NCBI RefSeq assembly: GCF_003402415.2
Contig: NZ_AP036014.1
Coordinates: 372,001-436,000, forward strand
Direction: 5' to 3'
Source of the DNA: Cupidesulfovibrio sp000226255
Lineage (GTDB): Bacteria; Desulfobacterota; Desulfovibrionia; Desulfovibrionales; Desulfovibrionaceae
Length of the DNA stretch: 64,000 nt
Shown here in pieces: positions 57,297 to 64,000 of this stretch. The position numbers and the translations under genes were made by a program. The first letter of the stretch is position 1. Every line of letters begins with the position of its first letter. The notes under the pieces are model-generated. The model saw only the letters and a program-made list of their open reading frames with translations. It was not told where the DNA came from and made no database searches.

Positions 57297-58949
57297 ATGG
57301 ACGAATTCGCAGTGCGCGAACGCACCCTCGGCCAGATTCTGGACGAGACCGTCGCAAAGTATCCGGACAACGACGCGGTCATCTACGTGGACCGCGACTA
57401 CAGGCAGACCTACCGGCAGTTCGCGGAGGTGGTGGACGACCTGGCCAAGGGGCTGATGGCCCTTGGCGTGCAGCATGGCGAAAAAGTGGCCGTGTGGGCC
57501 ACCAACGTGCCCTACTGGGTGGCGCTGCAGTTCGCCACGGCCAAGATGGGGGCCATCCTGCTCACGGTGAACACCAACTACCGCGAGCACGAAATCCGCT
57601 ACCTGCTCACCCAGTCGGAGTGCGAGAACCTGTTCATCATCGACGGGTTCCGCGACCACGACTACGTGCAGACCATCTACAACATGATCCCCGAGCTGAA
57701 GACGCAGCCGCGCGGGCAGTTGCGCTGCGCCACGCTGCCGCATCTCAAGCGGGTCATGTTCCTGGGCGCGGAAAAGCACCGGGGCATGTATTCCGTGCCA
57801 GAGATCATGAGCATGTCGGCCATGGTCTCGGACGAGGAATACGCCGAGCGCCAGCGCGCGCTGGACCCGCACGACGTGGTGAACATGCAGTACACCTCGG
57901 GCACCACCGGGTTTCCCAAGGGGGTCATGCTCACCCACGTGAACATCGGCAACAACGGGTACTGGATCGGCAAGAACCAGCACTTCACCGAAAAGGACCG
58001 GGTGTGCCTGCCGGTGCCGCTGTTCCACTGCTTCGGCTGCGTGCTGGGGGTGCTGGCCGCCATCAACCACGGGGCCGCGCTGGTGATCCTGGAAAGCTTC
58101 AGCCCCATGCACGTCATGGCCTCCGTGGACCAGGAAAAGTGCACCGCCCTGTACGGGGTGCCCACCATGTTCCTGGCCGTGCTGGAGCACAAGCTGTTCG
58201 AGCGGTTCGACTTCAGTTCGCTGCGCACCGGCATCATGGCCGGTTCGGTCTGCCCGGAACCGCTGATGCGCCGGGTGGTCGAGAAGATGTACATGCGTGA
58301 GATCACCATCTGCTACGGCCTTACCGAAGGTTCGCCGGTGATGACCCAGAGCCTGGTCACCGACCCCTTCGAGCGCCGCGTGCAGACCGTGGGCCGGGCC
58401 ATGCCGTGCATCGAGGTGCGCATCGTGGACCCGGAAACCAACGAGGAAGTGCCTCGCGGCGCTCAGGGCGAGGTGGTCTGTCGGGGTTACAACGTGATGA
58501 AGGGCTACTACAACATGCCCGAAGCCACGGCTGCCGCCATCGACACGGAGGGCTGGCTGCATTCCGGCGACCTTGGCGTCATGGACGAGGAAGGCTACGT
58601 GGTCATCACCGGCCGCATCAAGGACATGATCATCCGGGGCGGCGAAAACATCTACCCCCGCGAGATCGAAGAGTTCCTGTACGGCATGGACGGCGTGCAG
58701 GACGTGCAGGTGGTGGGCGTGGCCAGCCGCAAGTACGGCGAGGAAGTGGGCGCGTTCATCATCCCCAAGCCGGGCGTGGAACTGGCCCCCGAAGACGTGC
58801 GCGACCACTGCCGGGGCCGTATCGCCTGGCACAAGGTGCCGCGCTACATCAGCTTCATCGACGCCTATCCCATGACCGCCAGCGGCAAGATCCAGAAGTT
58901 CAAGCTGCGCGAGATGGCGGCGGAGTTGTTTCCCGAAGCCATGAAATAG
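57297..58949 (+). CDS. AMP-forming acyl-CoA synthetase-like ligase
   Basis: A 550-residue member of the ANL superfamily, which activates a carboxylate with ATP and usually transfers it to CoA. Motifs in order: the P-loop YTSGTTGFPKGV near 199, YGLTEGSPV near 340, SGDLGVMDEEGY near 422, the hinge GRIKDMIIRGGENIYPREIE near 440, and the C-terminal catalytic Lys in TASGKIQKFKL near 530. Length fits the medium/long-chain fatty acyl or 2-methyl-branched type; the substrate is not certain. AAGGGG precedes the ATG. It is coupled to the XRE-cupin regulator upstream. A hairpin (59033-59062) follows. Confidence 0.93.
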   Translation: MDEFAVRERTLGQILDETVAKYPDNDAVIYVDRDYRQTYRQFAEVVDDLAKGLMALGVQHGEKVAVWATNVPYWVALQFATAKMGAILLTVNTNYREHEIRYLLTQSECENLFIIDGFRDHDYVQTIYNMIPELKTQPRGQLRCATLPHLKRVMFLGAEKHRGMYSVPEIMSMSAMVSDEEYAERQRALDPHDVVNMQYTSGTTGFPKGVMLTHVNIGNNGYWIGKNQHFTEKDRVCLPVPLFHCFGCVLGVLAAINHGAALVILESFSPMHVMASVDQEKCTALYGVPTMFLAVLEHKLFERFDFSSLRTGIMAGSVCPEPLMRRVVEKMYMREITICYGLTEGSPVMTQSLVTDPFERRVQTVGRAMPCIEVRIVDPETNEEVPRGAQGEVVCRGYNVMKGYYNMPEATAAAIDTEGWLHSGDLGVMDEEGYVVITGRIKDMIIRGGENIYPREIEEFLYGMDGVQDVQVVGVASRKYGEEVGAFIIPKPGVELAPEDVRDHCRGRIAWHKVPRYISFIDAYPMTASGKIQKFKLREMAAELFPEAMK

Positions 58950-59032
58950 GGCCTCGAACGGTCTTTTCGTCCGCTGGCTGCGGCGCATCGTAGCCGGACG
59001 ACGGGCGGGAAACATTCAAGCATGCATTGTCA

Positions 59033-59062
59033 GCGCCCTCGAAGCCTCGGCTTCGGGGGCGC
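59033..59062 (+). terminator. hairpin after the acyl-CoA synthetase-like gene
   Basis: GCGCCCTCGAAGC pairs with GCTTCGGGGGCGC (one G-T pair) over 13 bp with a four-base loop, 84 bases after the ligase stop. No T run follows. A second small palindrome, GCGCAGC/GCTGCGC (59214-59229), lies near the next start. Confidence 0.45.
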
Positions 59063-59245
59063 ATTGCGTATGGCTGGCACGCTTGATTTCCGGCGCGGTT
59101 CCACGCACAGTAAAAATGACCTTCAAAGCATCCCTCGGCGGGGGCGAGATTTTTCGCCCGCCAGCCGTGGCCGCCCCCGCGCGCTAGGTGCGGTGCGGGG
59201 CACGAAACGAACTGCGCAGCGGGCTGCGCACCAAGAGAGAGCCGC

Positions 59246-60766
59246 ATGTCGCTGGAAGCGGATGTCCTTGTTGCAGGGGCCGGGTTTGCCGGTTTGCGCG
59301 CCGCCATCGCCGCCGCCGTTTCGGGGCGCGGCCTGCGCGTCATCGTGGTGGCCCCGCACGAGGGACCGGGCGGTTCGTCGTTCGCGGGGCATGCGGGCTC
59401 GCTGGGCGTGCTGGCCCCGGACAGTGACGAGGAACGCGACGCCATCTACGAGCGCGCCCTGACCATCGCCCACCCCGGCACGGCCGACCCGGCCCTGGTG
59501 CGCCTGCTGCTGGAGCACGGCGAGGCGCGCCTGCGCGAATTGTCCGAATGGGGCGTGCCCCTGGCCACCGGGCGGGGGGGCGAGCGGCTGCGCCGCGCCG
59601 CCTGTTTTCTGCCCGAAATGGCCGTGGCCGCCGTGATTCCCGACTGCGTGTCCGCCCACGCGGCCCTGATGCGCGTGGCCCTGGCCGCCGGTGTGGAGGT
59701 GCTGCCGGGGTTCACCCTGGCGGCGCTGGGCGTGGAGGGCGGCCCCCCCGGCAGCGCGCTGTGCCTCGACGCCTTCGGCGGGGTGGTGCCGGTGCGCGCC
59801 CGGTCCGTGGTGCTTGCCGTTGGCGGCCCCGCCGCGCTGTTCGCCGGTGACGTTTCCGTGCTTGCACGAACCGGCCCGGGCCAGACGGATGCCGGGCAGA
59901 CCGGCGCGGGGCTGGGCCTTGCGCGTTCCTGCGGGGCGCGCACGGGCAATGCCTCGTTCCTGCAGTTCCTGTGGTATGAGGGGGCGCAGCCCTTCGCGTT
60001 TTTGCCCGAACGGGCCCACGAACTGGAAGTTGCCGGGCAGGACGGCGTGCCCGCCCCTCTGCCGCGCGCACAGCGCGAGCACATGGCCGCCCGCGCCAGC
60101 CACGCGCCGTGGGGATGGGGCCTGCCGGACGCCGCGCTGGACTCCTACCTGCTGTCGCTGATGACGCCAGCCGGGGTGGTGCCGGTGCGCTACCGTGGCG
60201 AGCGGGAGCCGCGCCTGCTGTCGCTCATGGCCCATGCGGGCAACGGGGGCGCGCTCATCGACGGGGACGGGCGGACCACCGTTCCGGGGCTGTTCGCGTG
60301 CGGCGAATGCGCCACCGGCATGCACGGGGCCAACCGCATCGGCGGGGCCATGGTGCTGGCCGCGCAGGTGTTCGGCCACCGGGCGGGCATCGCGGCGGCC
60401 CTGCACGCCCACTCCGCGCTGCTGCCCCCCCCGCCCGGCGTGCCCGACGGCACGGAACGCCAGCCTTCCCACCACCCCCTGCGCCTGCGCGAAGCCATGC
60501 AGCGCAACTGCCTGCCGGGCTTTCCCGGCGAGGCGCTGTCGGCCGCGACGTCCGCAACGCCCGGAACGTCCGTTGTATGCGGTGCAGAGCGGCAGCTCCG
60601 TGAACTGGAACTTTTCGTGGAGCGGCTGAAGGCCCTGTTGCTGCTGCCCGCCGTGGATCTGCTGGACCGTGTCCGCGTGCTCTCCGCCCTGACCGTGGCG
60701 GAACACCGCCTGCGCCGTCTGCGTGCCGAGTGCGCGGCGGCGGTCACGGCCGTGTCGCCCGCGTGA
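59246..60766 (+). CDS. FAD-dependent oxidoreductase, NadB/FrdA-like
   Basis: A 506-residue flavoprotein. DVLVAGAGFAGLRAAIAAA at the N-terminus is the FAD dinucleotide motif. GPGGSSFAGHAGSLGVLAP resembles the succinate dehydrogenase/fumarate reductase/L-aspartate oxidase family. GLFACGECATGMHGANRIGGAMVLAAQVFG near 350 (core HGANRIGGAMVL) closely matches the FAD-binding C-terminal motif of L-aspartate oxidase. Neither the long capping domain nor a canonical NadB arginine pattern is obvious, so aspartate oxidase itself is not certain. GAGAGAG precedes the ATG. It stands alone, with a terminator after it shared with pal. The electron acceptor and substrate are unknown. Confidence 0.82.
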   Translation: MSLEADVLVAGAGFAGLRAAIAAAVSGRGLRVIVVAPHEGPGGSSFAGHAGSLGVLAPDSDEERDAIYERALTIAHPGTADPALVRLLLEHGEARLRELSEWGVPLATGRGGERLRRAACFLPEMAVAAVIPDCVSAHAALMRVALAAGVEVLPGFTLAALGVEGGPPGSALCLDAFGGVVPVRARSVVLAVGGPAALFAGDVSVLARTGPGQTDAGQTGAGLGLARSCGARTGNASFLQFLWYEGAQPFAFLPERAHELEVAGQDGVPAPLPRAQREHMAARASHAPWGWGLPDAALDSYLLSLMTPAGVVPVRYRGEREPRLLSLMAHAGNGGALIDGDGRTTVPGLFACGECATGMHGANRIGGAMVLAAQVFGHRAGIAAALHAHSALLPPPPGVPDGTERQPSHHPLRLREAMQRNCLPGFPGEALSAATSATPGTSVVCGAERQLRELELFVERLKALLLLPAVDLLDRVRVLSALTVAEHRLRRLRAECAAAVTAVSPA

Positions 60767-60978
60767 ATGCAGGGTGGCACCGGCCGTTCTGCCCGCGTCC
60801 GCATCCGTCCCACCTCGCCCCGTCCTGTCCTGACCTGTCCTGTCCCGCCGCGGATTTTTTCATCGCCCTTCATGCGTCCGGCGCGTGGCACGCAGTCATG
60901 CCGTATCATGTGCGGTTCCGCACTGGGATGCCGCGCTCCATGCCTCCCCTGCCAGTCGGCCGTAGGCGCGCAAAACAG

Positions 60979-61010
60979 CAAGGCCGCCCCCGCGAACGGG
61001 AGCGGCCTTG
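60979..61010. terminator. bidirectional terminator between the flavoprotein gene and pal
   Basis: CAAGGCCGC and GCGGCCTTG form a 9-bp stem with inner CCCG/CGGG pairs. An A run follows on the right and TTTTG on the left (read on the - strand), giving T-rich tails for both directions. It lies 20 bases beyond the pal stop. Confidence 0.75.
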
Positions 61011-61031
61011 AAAAACAGGCTGTACCGGAAA

Positions 61032-61544
61032 CTACTTGATGATCTTGAACTCGCCGCGGCGGTTCTTCGACCAGGCAGCTTCGGTGTGACCTTCCACGGC
61101 GGGACGTTCTTCGCCGTAGCTGATCATTTCCAGCTGGCCAGCGTTGACGCCGGACATCACCAGGTACTCGTAGGCGGCGCGAGCGCGGCGTTCGCCGAGG
61201 GCCAGGTTGTATTCCTGGGTCCCACGTTCGTCGCAGTGGCCTTCCACCAGCACGCGGATCGAGGGGAACTTCTTCAGCACGTCGGCCTTCTGCTTCAGGA
61301 CTTCCTTGGATTCGGCCTTCAGGTCGAACTTGTCGAAGTCGAAGTAGACTTTGGCGTCGGTGATGATCTGCTGGGCCCGGGCAAGGGCTTCCAGCTGGGC
61401 ACGACGAGCGGCGTCGTCCTCGGTGGCCATGGGGGCACTGGTGCCCTCGGGGGTGGCGGCGACCTGCTTCTTGGCGCAGCCGAAGCCGGTGGCGAGAACC
61501 AGGGCCAGAGTCAGGACAAGCCCAAAGCGCTTTGCGGTGTTCAT
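61032..61544 (-). CDS. pal: peptidoglycan-associated lipoprotein Pal
   Basis: A 170-residue outer-membrane lipoprotein of the Tol-Pal complex. The signal peptide ends ATGFGC, a somewhat unusual lipobox, with Cys near 23. The OmpA-like peptidoglycan-binding domain (about 65-170) contains YFDFDKFDLK, VLVEGHCDERGTQEYN with the diaminopimelate-contacting Asp/Arg pair, and RRARAAYEYLV. Pal ties the outer membrane to the wall and works with TolB during division. The ATG is preceded by AGGAGG. It is separated from tolB by a 344-base gap with its own promoter, rather than being close-packed. Confidence 0.96.
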   Translation of the reverse strand: MNTAKRFGLVLTLALVLATGFGCAKKQVAATPEGTSAPMATEDDAARRAQLEALARAQQIITDAKVYFDFDKFDLKAESKEVLKQKADVLKKFPSIRVLVEGHCDERGTQEYNLALGERRARAAYEYLVMSGVNAGQLEMISYGEERPAVEGHTEAAWSKNRRGEFKIIK

Positions 61545-61663
61545 TTGATTCCTCCTAGACAGCTCTTCGCTCCAATAGAATTATGCAGAGAACGGTTCCT
61601 TTCCTTTATCCCTTTCCGTCGGCTTCGGCCGCAACCCTACACCCCCGGAGTGGGACAGCAGTA

Positions 61664-61691
61664 ATGGTATCTCTACGCCGTTTTTTGTCAA
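61664..61691 (-). promoter_or_regulatory. sigma-70 promoter of pal
   Basis: On the - strand TTGACA (complement of 61686-61691) and TACCAT (complement of 61664-61669) are 16 bases apart; the first is perfect and the second matches at four positions. It lies about 120 bases before the pal ATG. The remaining tolB-pal gap shows only the short palindrome CACGAATTCGTG (61798-61809). Confidence 0.55.
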
Positions 61692-61888
61692 GATGGGCGA
61701 TTGCGGTATCTCCACTTTCCTGCACGATTTTTTCCGGTTTGGGCGATTCGGGCGAGGCCATGCCCCTTCACGAATGTTTCCCGTCGGCATCAGGCGTCAC
61801 GAATTCGTGAAACACCAAGCCCGGCGGCAGGCCGGCAGGCTGGAAAGCGGAGGCCAAACGCAGGCGTCCCATTCTTTCGTGCGTCCTT

Positions 61889-63229
61889 CTAGTCTGGAAT
61901 CATGCCCCAGTCCGGAAACGAGGCGTCGCCCGCGCCCGTGGGCACACGCTTGGCGTCGCCGCCGTGCCGGGTGATCAGGTATATCTGCTTCGCGCCGCTG
62001 CGGGTGGAGGTGAAGGCCAGAAAGTAGCTGTCGGGGGCGAAGGACGGGGTTTCGTCGGTGCCGGGCCCGAAGGTGACCTGGCGTTCGGACTGGGTGACCA
62101 TGTCGTACACGAAGATGCGGTGCCCGTAGTCGGTCATGCGGGCAAAGGCGATCAGCGTGCCGTCGGGGCTGATGGACGGGGCGGTGTTGTAGTTGCCGGA
62201 ACGGCTGATGCGCGTCACCTGCCCGGTGGTCAGGTCCTTCAGGAATATCTGCGGGCCGCCCAGGCGGCTGGAGCAGAAGGCCATCTTGGTGCCTGTGGCG
62301 TCGAACGAGGGCGAAACGTCGATGGAGGCGCTGTCCTCCAGCGGGCGTTCCTTCTGGAACACGTGGTTCAGCAGGAAGATGCCGGGGTTCTTGCCGGTGG
62401 AAAGACTGACCGCCACCTTGTTGTCGGGCATGAAGGTGGGCCCGATGACCGTGTTGCCCGGGAACTTGATGCGCTGGGTCTGGCGGGTCAGGCGGTCCCA
62501 CACCCCCAGGGCGTGGGTGCGGTCGTCCATGTGGCTGAACACGATGAACCGCGAATCGGGCGACCACGACGGGGACAGGGCCTCTCCCGGCAGGTTGGTG
62601 ATCTGGCGCAGGTCGCGGCCGGTGGGCTTGCTGAGCCACACGTCCTTCTTGTTCTTGCCGCCGGCCTTCACGAAGGCCAGGGTGGACTTGAAGAACTCGC
62701 CCCGGCCGGTCAGGGCCTTCATGAGGTCGGAGCAGAAGCGGTCGGCCACGTCGGCCAGCTGCGCTTCCTGGATGTCGTAGTAGCCCTTGCCGAACACGAG
62801 CTTGCCCGAATACGCCTCGTACACGCGCAGTTCCACAAAGGGCTTGCCGGGGGCGTCGCCCTGGGGCCAGCCCGCCGTGACCACGAGGTCGGTGCCCGCG
62901 ATCTGGAAGCGCTTGAAGTCGATGTCCGGGGCCTTGTAGCTCTGCAGCACCGAGCCGCCCAGGATGGCCTTGGGGTCGGTCAGGCGCAGGAAGGGCAGAA
63001 AGCTCAGGTTCTCGCGGATGATTTCGTTGAGCTTCGCGCCCTGCCCGGTCACGGGCGTGCCGGGGGTGGGGCCCAGCGGGTCTGCCAGGGCAAGGTTCAG
63101 GCTGCCCTGGCCGGGGCCGTAGATGTCGATCTGCACGGGGCCCGCCGCAAGGGCCGGGGCCGCCAGCGCGCAGCACACGATGAGGCACACTGCCGCCAGA
63201 AGGCGGTGGATGGCATGATGCTGTCTCAT
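61889..63229 (-). CDS. tolB: periplasmic beta-propeller protein TolB
   Basis: A 446-residue periplasmic protein. The signal peptide ends AAPALAAG near 28. An N-terminal alpha/beta domain lies at about 30-160. A six-bladed propeller (about 180-440) shows WSPDSRFIVFSHMDD, SPSFDATGTKMAFCSSR, SISPDGTLIAFARM and FAPDSYFLAFTSTRSG. TolB binds Pal and links it to TolA. Its ATG overlaps the stop of the upstream tolA-type gene (ATGA), so translation is coupled. The gene order tolA-tolB-pal is standard for the system. Confidence 0.96.
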   Translation of the reverse strand: MRQHHAIHRLLAAVCLIVCCALAAPALAAGPVQIDIYGPGQGSLNLALADPLGPTPGTPVTGQGAKLNEIIRENLSFLPFLRLTDPKAILGGSVLQSYKAPDIDFKRFQIAGTDLVVTAGWPQGDAPGKPFVELRVYEAYSGKLVFGKGYYDIQEAQLADVADRFCSDLMKALTGRGEFFKSTLAFVKAGGKNKKDVWLSKPTGRDLRQITNLPGEALSPSWSPDSRFIVFSHMDDRTHALGVWDRLTRQTQRIKFPGNTVIGPTFMPDNKVAVSLSTGKNPGIFLLNHVFQKERPLEDSASIDVSPSFDATGTKMAFCSSRLGGPQIFLKDLTTGQVTRISRSGNYNTAPSISPDGTLIAFARMTDYGHRIFVYDMVTQSERQVTFGPGTDETPSFAPDSYFLAFTSTRSGAKQIYLITRHGGDAKRVPTGAGDASFPDWGMIPD

Positions 63230-64000
63230 CTTTTTCCGATCATTTCCTGAAGGTTGAAGTTGAGCAGAAGGTCCTGGAATTCCGGGCTGGGCGGCGGCGG
63301 CAGCATGCCGGTCTTGCCCAGCGCCTTCAGGGTCGACGAGTCGAAGTCGGCCCGGCCCGAGGACTGCTCCACGTTGAAGTCCTGTATCTGCCCGTTGGGG
63401 GCTATCTTCACCCGCACCCGTACCTGAAGGTTCTCGCGGTTGGCCAGGGCGGGGAATTCCCAGTTGCTGCGCACGATCTGCATGACCTGCATGGTGTACA
63501 CGCCAGCGATGCCGACGCCGCCGGAGCCTTCGCCCCCGCTGCCGTCGCCGCCGCCCGCGGCACCGCCGCCCCCGCCGCCCTTGACGGTGGCCTGCAGGGC
63601 GGACAGGGCGTTGGCCACGTCCTTGGCCCCTGCCGCGCCGGATGTGACGCCCGCCTTGGCCTTGCCCTGTTCGGGCGCGCCGCCAGCCTTGGTCTGCACG
63701 TCGGCCAGGGCCTGCTTCAGCACGTCCTTGGGGTTGGGCGCGGGTTTCTCGTCCTTGGGGGGCGCGGGCTTGGCCGGGGCTGCCGCCGTGGCGTTCTTGG
63801 AAACGTCCTTGGGAGGTTCCGGCTTGGTCGGCTTCTCGTCCTTCTTTTCGCTGATGGCCTTGGCGTCCGGTTCCGGCTTGGGCTTGGGCTCTGGCTTCGG
63901 TTCCGGCTTGGGTTCCGGTTTCGGCTCCGGCTTGGGTTCGGCCTTGGGCGCGGGCTTTTCCTGCACCTCGGGCGTGGCCACGGGCGCGGCCTTGGGCGAG
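63226..64000 (-). CDS. TolA/TonB-like protein, 3' part (5' end beyond the window)
   Basis: The frame stays open to the right edge, so the N-terminal membrane anchor is missing; the internal GTG at 63981 is not a start. What is visible begins with a long Lys/Pro/Glu repeat (KPEPKPEP units), then an Ala/Lys-rich stretch and a Gly-rich spacer (GGGGGAAGGGDGSGG). The last 95 residues resemble a TolA/TonB C-terminal domain (MQIVRSNWEFPALA, VRVRVKIAPNGQIQDFNVEQSSG, PPPPSPEFQDLLLNF). TolA spans the periplasm and contacts TolB and Pal. It overlaps tolB by four bases. Confidence 0.9.
   Translation of the reverse strand, partial: SPKAAPVATPEVQEKPAPKAEPKPEPKPEPKPEPKPEPKPKPEPDAKAISEKKDEKPTKPEPPKDVSKNATAAAPAKPAPPKDEKPAPNPKDVLKQALADVQTKAGGAPEQGKAKAGVTSGAAGAKDVANALSALQATVKGGGGGGAAGGGDGSGGEGSGGVGIAGVYTMQVMQIVRSNWEFPALANRENLQVRVRVKIAPNGQIQDFNVEQSSGRADFDSSTLKALGKTGMLPPPPSPEFQDLLLNFNLQEMIGKR

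Overview
The window looks like chromosomal DNA of a high-GC member of the Desulfovibrionaceae (Desulfovibrio/Nitratidesulfovibrio type). This is inferred from very GC-rich genes with strong GGAGG ribosome sites, many PAS-rich sensor kinases and response regulators, a DUF4881 lipoprotein, a large FAD/Fe-S lactate- or glycolate-type dehydrogenase, HypF for hydrogenase maturation, and perfect sigma-54 promoter elements. I see no rRNA, tRNA, CRISPR array, prophage or intact insertion sequence.

Layout. 1-7.2 kb: the 5' end of a leftward gene, a repeat-containing hypothetical protein, a hybrid histidine kinase with an upstream EhuB-like binding protein, and a TPR protein. 7.3-15.6 kb (leftward): an NYN/LOTUS-type protein, a SelD-N-like FAD oxidoreductase, a PHP-GT4 fusion glycosyltransferase, a family 2 glycosyltransferase, a TtuA-like tRNA thiolase and a ThiS-like sulfur carrier. 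A mobile-element-like repeat lies between the last two. 15.9-22.8 kb (rightward): a response regulator, a Cache-domain kinase/regulator pair behind a sigma-54-like promoter, a site-2 protease homologue, trpS, a cysteine-cluster protein and rfaE2.

22.9-32.5 kb is the most distinctive block. A leftward operon (membrane-anchored sigma-54 activator plus a PEP-synthase-like protein) faces a rightward operon with a perfect -24/-12 promoter. That operon encodes a small membrane protein, a TauE/SafE exporter, a DUF4881 lipoprotein, two membrane proteins and a response regulator. 32.9-44.3 kb: an RlmM/FtsJ-like methyltransferase, a BvgS-like kinase operon ending in an HD-GYP phosphodiesterase, a divergent pair of ABC permeases, and a multi-PAS diguanylate cyclase with opposite c-di-GMP activity.

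44.4-51.3 kb (leftward): mltG with very long low-complexity tails, ruvX, two long perfect palindromes, and the 1205-residue FAD/Fe-S dehydrogenase. 51.8-60.8 kb: an AAA/DUF4143 ATPase behind an AT-rich promoter, hypF, an XRE-cupin regulator with an acyl-CoA-synthetase-like ligase, and a NadB/FrdA-like flavoprotein. 61-64 kb (leftward): pal, tolB and the 3' part of tolA, the envelope Tol-Pal system, running off the right edge.

Most long open frames antisense to these genes are GC-driven shadows and are not annotated. Starts were moved to internal codons with a Shine-Dalgarno site wherever the longest frame ran through an intergenic region. All family assignments come from reading motifs; no database search was run.
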